NCBI GenBank assembly: GCA_012064385.1
Contig: QRDG01001737.1
Location: 558,001 to 622,000, forward strand
Reading direction: 5' to 3'
DNA length: 64,000 bases
Source: Puccinellia tenuiflora
Lineage: Eukaryota > Streptophyta > Magnoliopsida > Poales > Poaceae
The notes under the pieces were generated by a model, which was not told the origin of the DNA, did no database searches, and saw only the letters and a program-made list of their open reading frames with translations. Every line of letters begins with the position of its first letter. Positions within the stretch are counted from its first letter, which is position 1. Positions 1 through 10,707 of the stretch are shown piece by piece. Position numbers and translations under genes: made by a program.

Positions 1-1300
1 CATCCTCTGACTCGTCATTCTCGCTTTCTGCAGGATCTTCAATGTCAATCTTCTCTCCTGCTAGGTAATGCTTCAGTCTCTGACCATTTACCTTGAAGGT
101 TCCTGCTGATGGGGTCTGGACTTCGAAAGCACCATTTCCCAAGTCCTTCTTCACTATGCAAGGACCAAACCATCTTGACTTGAATTTTCCAGCAAACAAA
201 TGCAACTTGCAGTCATACACCAATACTTGCCGTCCAATGCTGAACTCCTTCCTGAGGATATGTTTGTCATGCCATTTCTTGGTCTGCTCCTTGTAAATCT
301 TGGAACTCTCATATGCATCATGCCTCAGCTCTTCAAGCTCACACATCTGCAGTTTCCTTGCACTTCCAGCTTTCTTCATGTCGAGGTTTAGTTTCCTAAT
401 AGCCCATTGGGCTCTGTGCTCTAACTCGACAGGCAAATGGCATGCTTTACCATATACAAGCCTGAAGGGTGACATTCCAATAGGTGTCTTGTATCCAGTT
501 CTGTATGCCCACAAGGTATCAGGCAATTTCAGGGACCAATCTGCTCTGGACTTGGACACAACCTTTTCAAGGATCTGCTTAATTTCTCTATTGGATAACT
601 CAACTTGTCCATTGGCTTGAGGATGGTAGGGTGTAGTAACTCTGTGATTCTTCACACCATACTTGCTCAATAGCTTCTCTAGCTGGTCATTGTTGAAGTG
701 GGCTCCTCCATCACTGATCACAACTCTGGGAACTCCAAATCTGCGGAAAATTACAGTTTTGAACAGCTTGCAGACTGACTTGGAATCTGCACTGACAGTT
801 GGTACCGCTTCAACCCATTTGGACACATAGTCCACTGCTACAAGGATATACATGAAGCCTCGAGAGGAAGGTAAAGGTCCAACAAAATCAACTCCCCATA
901 CATCAAACAGTTCAACTTCAAGAATGCCTTGCTGGGGCATTTCATTCCTTCTCGAGATTTTCCCAGTTCTCTGGCAGGGATCACACTGCTTGACAAAATC
1001 ATGAACATCTTTGAATAGGCTAGGCCAATAAAATCCAGCTTGAAGGATCTTTGCTTGAGTTTTCATTACTCCAGCATGGCCTCCATACATGCCAGAATGA
1101 CACTGGAACATCACATCATGAGTTTCTTCAGAGGGCACACATCTCCTCACTATACCATCTGCACAATGCTTGTAGAGGAATGGTTCATCCCAGTAATAGC
1201 TCTTGGCTTCATGCATGAATTTCTTTTTCTGCTGGTAAGACAAATCAGCTGGCATAATTTTACACTCTAGGTAGTTCACAATGTCAGCATACCATGGAGT
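1..1300 (-). pseudogene. Integrase region of pol (open to the window edge)
   Basis: The enzyme inserts retroelement cDNA into host chromatin. On the minus strand the HHCC zinc-binding motif is readable (a His pair around CHSGMYGGH, then CDPCQ), followed by a catalytic core with all three acidic residues: Asp in VWGVDFVGPLP, Asp in ISDGGAHF and Glu in ELSNREIKQ. The C-terminal part ends in an acidic tail at the left edge. The frame looks open from about 1290 to position 1. It is separated from RNase H by a spacer full of frame breaks (1300-1510) rich in TCGCGA repeats, so the polyprotein can no longer be read through. Its 3' end and stop are outside the window. Confidence 0.85.
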
Positions 1301-1305
1301 CTTGG

Positions 1306-1470
1306 CTTCTCGCGAGACGTCGACCCTCGCGAGGCATCCCTCGCGAGGCATCCCTCGCGAAGCATTTCCTCGAGAAGCACATCTCGCGAAGCATCTCCTC
1401 GCGAAGCTTGAAGAGTTAGATCGTCCTGAGGCCTCCCTTGCAAGGCTTCAAGGAGCCCTCGCGAGGCATT
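1306..1470. repeat. CTCGCGAGGCAT-type palindromic repeat cluster in the RNase H/integrase spacer
   Basis: About eight degenerate copies of a motif centred on TCGCGA or TCGAGA (CTCGCGAGGCAT, CTCGCGAAGCAT, CTCGAGAAGCAC) follow each other at 10-16 base spacing. Read on the minus strand they encode low-complexity peptides rich in Ala, Ser, Arg and Glu. The same motif recurs at 3105-3215, 4088-4155 and 6935-7130 of this element. Confidence 0.8.
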
Positions 1471-1505
1471 TACTCCCATCAGTTGCTCTCCAGGGATGCT
1501 GTCTT

Positions 1506-3524
1506 CTATTTTCTAGTTTCAGAGCAACTTATTCTTGACAAATGATCAGCTACCACATTCTCAGAGCCTTTCTTATCCTTGATCACAATATCAAACTCTT
1601 GAAGCAGGAGAATCCATCTGATTAGCCTGGGCTTGGCATCCTTCTTGCTGACAAGATATCTTATTGCTGCATGATCAGTGAAGACAGTACATTTGTGCCC
1701 AACTAGATAAGGTCTGAACTTGTCAAATGCGAATACCACTGCAAGCAATTCTTTTTCAGTAGTGCAGTAATTGATCTGAGAATCATCAAGAGTTTTGCTG
1801 GCATAGTGGATCACATGCTGAGCTTTCCCTTTTCTCTGGCCCAGAACTACTCTAACTGCAAAATCACTTGCATCACACATCAACTCAAAGGGTAGGGTCC
1901 AATCTGGAGGCTGCACAATTGGAGCAGAAATAAGAGCTTGCTTCAACTGGTTAAAGGCCTTCAGACAAGCTTCATCAAAGTGGAATTTGACATCTTGACT
2001 GAGCAGTTTGGTTAGAGGCTTTGCAATGCCAGAGAAATCCTTAATGAATCTCCTGTAAAATCCAGCATGTCCAAGGAAACTCTGTATTCCTTTTACATTT
2101 TCAGGGGGTGGTAACTTAGCAATCACATCAACTTTTGATTTATCCACTTCAATGCCTCTAGAGGATATCAGGTGTCCAAGCACAATACCTTCAGTGACTA
2201 AGAAGTGGCATTTCTCCCAATTCAATATCAAGTTCTGCTCTGAGCATCTATGCAGGACTGCTGCCAGGTTCTTCAAGGAGGTGACAAAATCTTTTCCATA
2301 GACACTGAAATCATCGATGAAAACTTCCATGATTTTCTCAATATAGTCAGAGAATATTGACATCATGCACCTCTGGAAGGTTCCTGGGGCATTACACAGA
2401 CCAAATGGCAATCTTTTGTATGCGAATGTTCCATATGGACATGTGAATGTAGTTTTTTCTTGATCTGCTGGATGGATGGGAATCTGAAGAAATCCAGAGT
2501 ATCCATCAAGGTAACAATAGAATTCTTGCCCAACTAAACTTTCCAACATCTGGTCCATAAATGGCAAAGAGAAATGATCTTTCCTAGTTGCCTTGTTCAA
2601 TTTCCTGAAATCATTGACCATTCTCCATCCAGTAACAGGTCTTGTGGTCATCAATTTTCCTTCTTCATTTTCAACCACTGTATAGCCTCCTTTCTTGGGC
2701 ACTATGTGGATAGGACTCACCCACTCGCTGTCAGAGATGGGGTAGATCATGCCTACTTGTAGGAGTTTCAGAACTTCCTTTTTTACTACTTCTTCCAGGG
2801 CAGGGTTTAATCTCCTTTGGCCTTCTCTGGAGGGGGTGCTATCCTCTTCAAGATATATCCTATGAGAGCAGACCTTCTCATCGATTCCCTTGATGTCATC
2901 AATGGAATAGCCAATGACATTCTTGTATAGTCTGAGAACTGACAATAGGCTGTGCTCCTGTTCATCATCGAGTGCAGAGCTGATTATCACAGGGTGAATT
3001 TTTTCTTCCTCTAGAAACAGATACTTCAGGTGAGCAGGCAACTCTTTCAACTCAACAATAGATTTATGAGACGGCTGATGAGGTTCTCTCCAAGGTTCTG
3101 CTTCCTCGAGATTTCCCCCGCGAGGCATTTCTCCTCGCGAGGCTTCAAGAGGCTCTCGTGAGGCATTTGGCAGGTCCTCGCGAAGCATTTCTCTTGAGGC
3201 ATTCTCTGCACTTCCAGAATTTTCATTACAAAGAGTGATTCCAAACAACTCTTGAAGATATGGACTATCAGCTGTCACAAAGACTTGTACTTCAGGCTCT
3301 TGGGGTTGCATTTGCTGCTGAGATTCCATTATACTCTTGTCGATGACATCCATGGCATGGCATTGTTCAAGCATGTTTGGCAGGTGGGAGGCGTGCTTCA
3401 TGTTAAACTCTGGTTGTTCAGAACCAAATTGCAACTTTAGGGTTCCACCTTTCACATCAATTATGGCTCCAGCTGTGGCTAAGAAAGGTCTGCCAAGAAT
3501 CATAGACTCTGAGTTATCTTCCAT
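1506..3524 (-). pseudogene. Reverse transcriptase / RNase H segment of pol
   Basis: This 672-residue open frame is the longest intact piece of the element. It starts just after the protease C-terminus (motif ILGRPFLATAGA near residues 10-22). The RT fingers and palm follow, with LPFGLCNAPGTFQR and the catalytic FIDD box, then the RT connection. A C-terminal RNase H follows, with MCDASDFAV, TEKELLAV and FTDHAAIRYL, ending in ADHLSRIS. RT copies retroelement RNA and RNase H removes the template. An in-frame TAG at about 3525 separates it from upstream protease sequence, and a TAG after residue 672 cuts it from the integrase spacer. Residues of about 105-150 are a hydrophilic linker containing TCGCGA-derived peptides. 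The listed start is only the first Met after a stop, not a native start. Confidence 0.9.
3105..3215. repeat. TCGCGA-motif cluster in the protease/RT linker
   Basis: Several degenerate copies of CTCGCGAGGC / CTCGAGATT / CTCGTGAGGC lie inside an otherwise open coding frame. They add a run of Ala-Ser-Arg-Glu-rich residues to the hydrophilic linker in front of RT. Confidence 0.75.
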
Positions 3525-4381
3525 TTCCTACACAACAAAATCCACTGGGTAAGCAAAATTTCCAACTTGGACTGGCACATCTTCAAGAATTCCAGTTGGT
3601 TTTCTCAGTGTTCTGTCAGCAAGCTGCAGTGTCATAGAGGTGGGCTTCGGCAAGCCTAGCTGCAGCATCTGACTGGCAGCTTGGGGGTAAAACACTGACT
3701 GAGGAACCTAAATCACAGAGAGCTGTGAAGGTTCTTTTTCCAACCACACAGGGGATACTGAAACTCCCTGGGTCTCCTAACTTTTTGGGCAAGTTGTTTT
3801 GGATAACTGCACTGCATTCTTCTGTCAAAGCAACTATCTCAGGATCTTCTATACTTCTTTTCTTGGTTATCAGGTCCTTGAAGAATTTGGCATACAGAGG
3901 GATGTGCAACACTGCATCAAGGATGGGGATTGTAATTTGCACTTCCTTCATTGTCTCGAGGAACTTGGCATACTGCTTTTCTTCCTTAGTTTTTTCCAAT
4001 CTTGAAGGGAATGGGATCTTCTGAACTAAAGGCTTCTCAACCCTTGGTACTGCAGCTGGTTCTACTGGTATTACAGGCTCTTGAGGAGGATCCCTCGAGA
4101 GGCTTTCCTCTCGAGGCATTTCTTCCTCGCGAGGCAAATTTTCCTCGCGAGGCCTCCTTGGTGGGGCTACATAGGTGACAGTTGGAGGTGTCTTCAGAAT
4201 GGGTTCAGTGTTTAATCCACTTCTAGTGGTGACAGCCTCTACTGCTTTGGTAGTTGTAATTGCACCACATTGCTTAGGGTTCTTCTCTACCTGAGCAGGT
4301 AGTTTGTTCTCTGGCTGATTTCCCTGGGTATTGGAGATTCCAGCTGTAAGCTGCTGCATCGTCTTGTAAAATAATTCAGAC
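3525..4381 (-). pseudogene. gag C-terminal linker and aspartic protease segment
   Basis: The main open stretch is 4359-3616. It carries a Pro/Glu-rich linker, then a region containing LYAKFFKDLI and PGSFSIPCVVG. The retropepsin-type active-site motif ALCDLGSSVSVLP follows, with the catalytic Asp retained. Just after the active site (about 3650) the frame shifts: the conserved downstream peptide (LPKPTSMTLQLADRT) continues in another frame, so protease and RT are uncoupled. A further in-frame TAG lies at about 3525. The protease would normally process the Gag-Pol polyprotein. This copy cannot encode it intact. Confidence 0.8.
4088..4155. repeat. TCGCGA/TCGAGA-motif cluster in the gag-protease linker
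   Basis: Four or five copies (CTCGAGAGGC, CTCGAGGCAT, CTCGCGAGGC twice) sit in the linker and encode alternating PREE-type peptides on the minus strand. This is the same motif family as at 1306-1470. Confidence 0.75.
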
Positions 4382-4383
4382 TA

Positions 4384-5694
4384 CATCTTCATTGTTTCTT
4401 GCATTCCACTGAACATTTCTTTTTGCAAACGCATCATTTCACTAATTTCAGACTGGCTACTGCTTGAAGAGGCTTTTTGCTGGGTTGCTTGGTGAGGATG
4501 CTGCTGTGGGTGCTGAATATGGCCTTGAGGTCTGAAATTCTGCTGAGATGTTGAGGCATAGTTCTGTGGAGCTGCTTGAGGGTAACTTTGTGGGGCTGCA
4601 TTCTTGTAGGACAGGTTTGGATGATGTCTCTAGGAGGGGTTGTAGCTCCGAGAAAAGGGACCTTGATTCTGAGTGTAATTCACTTCTGCCACTTGAGATT
4701 CACTGGCACTGAAATAGGGACACTCCTGAGGCGAATGACCTTCAATTCCACAAATCTGGCAGGGTGCTGAAACTGCACTTACTGGCACAAGGGCTTTTCC
4801 ATTCTTTTCCAACATAAGCTGAGATATTTGACTGGTCAGGCTATCAATCTTTGCTTCAAGGGCTTCTGGGCTTCCATGTTGCATAACTATTGGTTGAGGA
4901 GGCTGCATTGCTCTTTCATTTGTCCAGGAGAAATTGTGTGAAGCCATGCTCTCAATCAATTCAAAAGCTTCATCCAGGGTCTTGTTCATTATACCTCCTC
5001 CAGCAGCAGAATCTACAAAGGATCTGGTCTGATCTGTTAGACCCTTGTAGAATGTCTACAGAATTAGCCACTGCTCTTGGCCATGGTTAGGACACATTCT
5101 AATCAGGCCTTGGTACCTCTGCCAGGCGTCATACAAACTCTCACCTTGATATTGCACAAATCTGGTAATTTTGTCTCTACAATCAGCTGCTTTGGTGGGG
5201 GGGAAGTATTTCTCAAAGAAAGCTTGCATCAGATGTTCCCAAGTGTCCCTAGCATGAGTAGGCAAGGCATGGAACCATACCTTAGCACTACCTGACAGGG
5301 AAAAAGGGAATAGCTGCATCCTAATGGCTTCAGGAGGCACACCATTGTGCTTGAGGGTGTTACAGTACTCCAAGAAATTTCTGATATGTTCATGAGGACT
5401 CTCCAAGGCAGAACCTTTGAAGGGGTTGTGCTGAACCATATTGATTAGGGCTGGCTTGATTTCCCAGTTGTTTGCTTGAATAGCAGGCATAACCACGTCA
5501 GAGGTGGCTACATGGTCTTTAGGGATCCAGAGGTCTCTCAACTTCCTGTCTCCCATCTTGAAAGCTAGCAATCTTTCTTCTACGGCTGTCGAGAAAACTG
5601 ACCTTCTTCTATTTGCAAGAAATGTTCTTTCAGGCTCAGGATCAAAGGGGGCTAAAGGTGAATCTTCAGATGTCTGCATACACGAGCTCACCAA
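4384..5694 (-). pseudogene. gag (capsid and CCHC zinc knuckle), interrupted by TAG stops
   Basis: The first part (5694-5056) has a retrotransposon Gag capsid core with MQLFPFSLSGSAKVWF, HLMQAFFEKYFPP and the phrase GESLYDAWQRYQGL. The second part (4989-4630) has a single zinc knuckle, CQICGIEGHSPQEC, that would bind RNA. In-frame TAG codons at about 5055, 4629 and 4383 divide an otherwise collinear frame. They are explainable by single transitions of CAG or TGG codons, as expected for deaminated repeat DNA. The Met at 5694 is the first available; the native start could be slightly upstream. Gag would form the cytoplasmic particle. Confidence 0.85.
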
Positions 5695-5902
5695 CCTGCA
5701 CGAAGGAGATCATGTTTCCACTACACACAAGCACAAACAAGAACTTTATCAAGGGTTAGTGAACTAAATCCCCTAATAACCGTTCTAGAAGCAAGATGAA
5801 GAGTCTAAGAGTAGCAAAGCAAACAGATTTATCACGGAGGTGAACTACGAGGAAAGAAACACAACCAAGGCTACTGTACTCTGAAAAGCAATCAATATTT
5901 GA

Positions 5903-5920
5903 TCCCCGGCAACGGCACCA
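5903..5920 (-). other. Primer-binding site, tRNA-Asp type
   Basis: Read on the minus strand, TGGTGCCGTTGCCGGGGA lies 12 bases inside the LTR end. It matches the complement of the plant tRNA-Asp 3' end (TGGCGCCGTTGCCGGGGA) with one difference. It would prime minus-strand cDNA synthesis. Confidence 0.85.
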
Positions 5921-6088
5921 GTTTCGATCGGTTGTGGTTTAGGGGGTTTTTTGTTATCGTCTCCACAGGGATCAAAATCTTATTGGTGCTTTTCCTTTCC
6001 AGAAACTTGGCAAAACGAAAAGGTGGGTTGGTGTTTTACGGATCTAGGCTAGTTCTTGCGGATCAAGCAACAGGAATTAAAACGGTGA

Positions 6089-6475
6089 CAGCAAAGGGGA
6101 GGCTAAGGAAGATTGTTTCTCGGACAGAAAGGGGAGGCTAAGGAAGATTGTTTCTCGGACAGCAAAGGGGAGGCTAAGGAAGATCTCGCGGACAGCAAAG
6201 GGGAGGCTAAGGAAGAGTGGATCATCAAACATAACAAAACTCAAAACTTTAGCAAGGTGGAGGCTAAGGAAGAATCAACAAACACAAAACATGAACAACA
6301 GCAAAGGGGGGCTAAGGAAGAATTAACAAGCAACAAAGTCACAGCACGATTAATAAGTTCACAAACAGAGCGATTCAGAGAGTTACAGAGAGTTTTCACC
6401 AAAGGGGTTGGAGAGGATCGAATCAGTTCGTCGCGGCGGCAGCAGAGGAAGCAGAGGCGGGAGGCTAAGGAAGAT
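6089..6475 (+). repeat. GGGAGGCTAAGGAAGA tandem/dispersed repeat inside the LTR
   Basis: The core GGGAGGCTAAGGAAGA recurs about eight times. It is first in a regular array of roughly 35-45 bases per unit (AGCAAAGGGGAGGCTAAGGAAGA, often with TTTCTCGGACAG), then spaced out as GGAGGCTAAGGAAGA and GGGGCTAAGGAAGA as far as about 6475. One frame is open through it (6113-6502), giving repeated GEAKE peptides. I regard that as a by-product of the repeat. Confidence 0.85.
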
Positions 6476-6934
6476 ACAGACGAAGTAGAAGCAAGGAAGT
6501 AGACAGGGACAGATACGGATCAAGGGCTTCTTCTTTCCTCTCATTCCTCGCGGATCGTCTTCGCCATGCTTCTCCAAAGTTCTTCCTAGTTCTTCGGTTC
6601 TTGATCTGGGTGGAGTGGTTGGTTGGATCTTGGATCTGGTGGATGTGGTGGAGTGGTTCTCCTGGATGCGGAGCTCTCTTCTTCTTGGACAAGGAAGCTG
6701 ATTTATAGGCGCTGCGGAAGTGGCGAGGGCCGCGGTCCATGGTGTGGTTGGTGGCGAGGCGGGAACTTCCGCCGTCGCTTTTCAGCTTTTTGCTCGGACG
6801 CACATGGTCTGCTCCCTACTTTATCACCTTTTTGACTCTTCTGGTTTCTTCTCCTTCAAGTTGATCGATTCCCTCCTTGCTGATTCAAACGCGTGCGCAG
6901 CGCAAGGGAGATATGCTCGAATACTTCTCTTCTG

Positions 6935-7130
6935 GCTTCGAGAGGTCCTGGCTTCGAGAGGTTCTGGCTTCGAGAGGTGGCACCCTCGCGAGGCATTCAT
7001 CCTCGCCAAGCGAAACCCTCGCAAAGCACATCTCGCGAGGCGTCCGTTTTCTTTTGGCGCGAAGTATCTGCCCTCTTGAAGTAGCGTCAGGAACATGCCT
7101 CGAGAGGCGAATTGCCTCGAGAGGGATCCT
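6935..7130. repeat. TCGAGAGG/TCGCGAGG-motif cluster in the LTR
   Basis: Repeated GGCTTCGAGAGGT and CCTCGCGAGGC-type units, including three consecutive GCTTCGAGAGGT-like units near 6940-6980. They belong to the same motif family found in the coding linkers of this element. Confidence 0.75.
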
Positions 7131-7454
7131 CCTGAAGCTTTTCTCTCTACAAGCATTGGAGATGAAGAAATATGTGCCTTGGCGCACTGATCTGCAAAAA
7201 GTGGATAACTGATGTAAAAAGCATTTAAAATCTTGACTGAACTTCCCAAATATGAGCAAGATTTGGGGTTTTGGACGTCGAAAAGATGTGCATAACTCAG
7301 AGTGATCAGTGGTGGTTGTGATGTTGGTGTTGTGGTAAAATGTCGATATTGGTGTGGTGGTGATGTGATCGACAATCGTCGATGAATATTTGTATGAAAT
7401 GTTTGCAGGTACCCCATTAGGCCCTTGAGATTGCTGGAATGTTGATGAACTTCC

Positions 7455-7575
7455 ATTCCGGCAAATTCGGGTACTCCATATGCCCTATTTTTAGCAAAGG
7501 TCATGCCGAAATTTTCCGTGAATTTTGGCATGACTTTTGCTATGCAATAGGACATATGGAATACCCGAAATTTCC
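7455..7575. other. Long imperfect hairpin in the CACTA-A leader
   Basis: The left arm around 7460-7503 (containing TTCGGGTACTCCATATG) is complementary to the right arm around 7533-7571 (CATATGGAATACCCGAA). The inner stem TCATGCC-GAAATT pairs with AATTT-TGGCATGA. The total is about 50 paired positions with a short loop near 7515. It lies about 100-220 bases upstream of the ORF2 start at 7676, possibly in an intron or 5' leader that ends at CCTCGTCAG (7668). Confidence 0.8.
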
Positions 7576-7675
7576 CGAGACGAAAGTTAATTGACATTCC
7601 GGCAAATTTGGACTCATTGGGTACCTTAGTATTTAATTAAGTGGTTTTTTCTTATATTTCCTCGTCAGTGCGAAG

Positions 7676-10320
7676 ATGGCTCACAACGACCAGGCCGGGG
7701 GTTCTCGGACAGGAGGCGACGATGCGTACCTATCGATGCTTGGACAGTACACCAGCGCCGACGAGGAGAGCGAGCATGCCAATTATTAGATGGAGGCCCA
7801 ATCTGCTAGCGATGCTGAGCGTGGTGATGCTGGGATCACTACTAGTGGCGCCGAGGAGGGCGGCCCTTCTGGTAGCGAAGCCAGCAAAGACCATAAATGC
7901 AAGAAGAGGGAACCAAACAAGCTCTCCAGCACCCAACATTCATTCACAGAGGTGGACCCGAAAAGCGGTCTTCCTACGAAGCCAGAAAAATATGTAAAAG
8001 GTACGGCCTCCAGCTTGGATGCATCACTGAGGAATGGGGAAAATCAACGATGACAACCTAAAGGAGAAGGACAACGAAGGTTTGGCCGCCTACCTCATCG
8101 ATAAGCTGCACACACGATACAAGTTCCCGGCACCCTACGATAACAAGGATCTCAAAACCAATATCGTTAACACAGAAGCCCTCGGCAAGTTGGGCAAAGC
8201 CTTTGCAACTTGGAGAGGAGATGTGAGGAAGATGATTGAGGAAGAAGGTCCCGGTTTCGACGAGATCCACAAAGTATGGCCTAGCATTTCCGAAGAGGAC
8301 TTTGAAGAACTCAAGGCCATAAAAGCCACTGCTGCAAAGCAGAAGCAGAGGCAGTGGGGGAAAGACATGCAGAAGAAGAACGTTGCTCCCCACAATCTCG
8401 GTAGCCGGGGTTACGCCGGAAAGGGCCAGTTTGGCAAAAGGAGGACGCATGAAGGGAAGGACCGAACCCCTATGACAATATCAAAGGCCCGCTCGCCCGA
8501 AAACTTGTCAGGGCCCGATTCAGGGATCATCCCAAATCGCCCGGGGAGCTTCTTCTCTTGAACGCCAAGGTGAAGGAACTTGAGAACAAAATTCTTGATG
8601 AACAAGAAAAGGAAGAATAGGATCAATCTGAAGGCTCCTCGGACTAGAAGGGCCCATATCAGACACCTTTCTTCAGGGCTCTAAACGAGACAAAGAAGGT
8701 GTCGTCGGATAAAGTGCCGCTTTGTGGCCATGTGGTCGGCGCCGGAATGGGTCATAAACATTCCTATTACTTCCCCAACTCCAAGGAGAAGGGAAAGGAG
8801 CGGAAGATGGCCGAGCAATCAAAAATGGATGCATCCATCGATGCAGCGGTGGAAAAAAGGCACAACTCCCTCCTGCCCAACATCTGTATGTCCATCAAGG
8901 CTTGGTTTGAGGGGGGCAAACAAGGGCCTCCCCCCGTGATCAGCTTAGCAGGCTCCAGCAACTCGAGCGGTGTGGCACCTGTTGTGCAGAGCCCAGTCGT
9001 CTTCCGGTAGGGATGACCATACGCCGGCCGGCAACAATGCAGACGGTAGGGAGGAATCGCCGGCCATCACCGTGCCTCGAAGATCAAGCCCTCCCGTCTT
9101 GATTACCCTGCCGGTGACCCGCGGTCCGTCGCCGTTAGCCAAGCTCAACGCCCTCACGGTAATTAAACGTCGTAAAAGCCTCGACAAGTTACATATTACT
9201 TCATTCTTTGGCGCCCTCTCTAACGCCTTACACATGTTTTCACAGGCCGACGAGACGAGATGCACATTGCTCCTTGGTGTGAACGGTGAGCTCAAGGACG
9301 TGGCGAAGGGTAAGATCATGACACCTCTCAACCGTGTTTTCCACGGCAGCCCTATGGCCGATGACGTGTTCAGGGTTACAATCAGCCGGGCTTTACCGGG
9401 TTGCAGTAGTTTGTATCCTCCTTTTCAGCCAGGTGAAGCCGATAGCGAGTTAAAACTCGAACAATGCATGCTTTGCCCCATGATATGGCCAAAAGCACTG
9501 ATTCGTGTGGACCCTTCTGTCACCACCCAGTGCAGCAAACACAGGACGAAGAGGAAGCTAATGATGGTGATGATGACCCCAATGACTTCCTCACTAATGA
9601 TCCTTACGATGATGGAGCTTACGATGACAAATATGCTGGCGAGGGTCCAGTTGACCATGATCTAATGCGTACGGATCTCGGGCAAGATGCTAATGTCCCA
9701 GATAAATATCAGTGTACGAAGCGTCTATTCTATTCTCAAGATACGCCAGAAGCTTCCCCAGAGCAAGCTGGTTTGAGCCAGGACACAGTCAAAGAGGTGA
9801 TCAAAGATGCGATGGCGCCGAATGAGTCTAAGAAGACGGGACAGAAAATGTCTAAGAGGAAAGCTGACATTGACTCCAATAGCCAGCCGGTGTCGGGTAC
9901 TAAGTCGAAGCCGCTGCACCGGGTAATGGACAGGGTACCCATCCCCGACTGGCATTCGGTCCATTGTATGGGTAAATCGATGATGCCGCCGAGGCTGGTA
10001 AAACTCTTGACTGGGGATATGAGGAGCCTACATGATGGTATTCTTTTTCAAGAGGAGAGGATTCTCAAAGGGAAAGATCCAACATACCCGGTTTTCTCCG
10101 TAAAGGTACCAGAGATAGATGCCTTGGGCTTTGTCACTAAAGACTCCGAGGACGTGATCCTCGTGAGATTTAATGACATCTTCAACATGTATCACATGTA
10201 CCCACTAAACCCATCGATCGTCCACCTGGTTGGGCTTAGTATGGCGCACCGGCTCTTAATGGATAATACCCCTGACATCGTGATAATTGACCCATACTAC
10301 GTGAATGAAATGTTCCTGAG
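7676..10320 (+). pseudogene. CACTA ORF2 (Ulp1-like type) pseudogene
   Basis: The frame starts at ATG 7676 (MAHNDQAGG), eight bases after a splice-acceptor-like TTTCCTCGTCAG. It is Ser/Glu/Asp rich at first, broken by TAG at 7787 and by a frameshift near 8005. The middle part (8034-8430) carries GKINDDNLKEKDNEGL and a helical Lys/Glu-rich segment. A block near 9285-9430 with GELKDVAKGKIM parallels GELKDCAQGTVV in CACTA-B. The last open stretch (9464-10320) runs into the start of an Ulp1-type cysteine-protease region (VGLSMAHRLLMDN, DIVIIDPYYV) and is cut off before any catalytic residues. The exact role of this protein in CACTA transposition is not established. Exons cannot be assigned confidently because of decay. 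Confidence 0.7.
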
Positions 10321-10707
10321 TGTAACGCCCCCCAGATCGGTACAATGTAGATTTGAGCGATTCCCGCCAAATCCGCATAATAACAATCCTAGGACACCCA
10401 CCAGGCATAACGTGCACGTCGCAACACACACGTTATGCGGGTGGAATTGTGATGATCATTATAACAGTTCTCGATGGAACCCACAAAAGAACATATATAC
10501 TACAACGACTCACCGAGTCAAGAGCAGAAGATACAATACAAAGATCCAAATAAAAACGGAAGTGAAATAGTGTCCGACTACAGACAAGATACAAATTTGG
10601 ACTAAGAGTCCTGAAGATCAACGAAGGCACCATATCCCTGCCCAGGCCAAGCCGGAGGGATTTCCAAGCTAATGTTGTCAAACTTCAAACCTGTCGGCTA
10701 TATTGGA
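10321..10707 (-). repeat. LTR fragment d' (chromovirus-like family)
   Basis: It starts TGTAACGCCC at 10321. The next ~380 bases are the near-identical reverse complement of the end of the LTR at 24620-25007, including the ACGTTATGCGGGTGGAATTG block and the GCACCATATCCCTGCCCAGG block. Orientation is taken from the PPT/pol context of its relative at 16257-17661. It is truncated at 10707 by the next LTR. Confidence 0.75.

Larger units (their letters stand above)
1..7302 (-). mobile_element. Athila-like Ty3/gypsy LTR retrotransposon, 3' part outside the window
   Basis: The order read on the minus strand is LTR (5933-~7302), tRNA-Asp primer-binding site, gag, protease, RT/RNase H and integrase, which is the Ty3/gypsy order. 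The lineage is inferred from the RT box FIDDFSVYG, the integrase phrase VDYVSKWVEA and a protease motif CDLGSS, all Athila-like, together with tRNA-Asp priming. The 3' LTR lies left of position 1, so no target duplication can be checked. Coding regions carry several in-frame TAG stops and frameshifts, so the copy is not autonomous. The LTR outer edge near 7302 is approximate: the sequence there changes into the leader of a CACTA element. Confidence 0.85.
5933..7302 (-). repeat. 5' LTR of the Athila-like element
   Basis: The inner edge is set by the PBS and a TG dinucleotide at 5933 (TGTGGTTTAGGG). The outer edge is inferred from the transition to CACTA leader sequence after GCATAACTCA, near 7302. 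The LTR contains an unusual internal tandem repeat (6089-6475) and a TCGCGA-motif cluster (6935-7130). The matching 3' LTR lies outside the window. Confidence 0.6.
7303..10320 (+). mobile_element. CACTA-A: truncated CACTA (En/Spm) DNA transposon
   Basis: Identified by its protein rather than its ends: the frame remnants at 7676-10320 match the ORF2 layout of cereal CACTA elements and align with CACTA-B (25013-26330) and CACTA-C ORF2. The left side is overrun by the Athila LTR and the right side is cut exactly at 10320, where an LTR starting TGTAACGCCC begins. No CACTA terminal repeat is visible at either end. The leader contains a long imperfect hairpin (7455-7575). Confidence 0.7.

Noticed and set aside
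6113..6502. 129-residue frame with repeated GEAKE peptides
   Set aside because: It is generated by the GGGAGGCTAAGGAAGA repeat inside an LTR, has no support as a gene, and is antisense to the element.
1306..7130. The spaced TCGCGA repeats as a CRISPR-like array
   Set aside because: Units are degenerate, irregularly spaced and inside a plant retroelement; there are no spacers of constant length and no cas genes.
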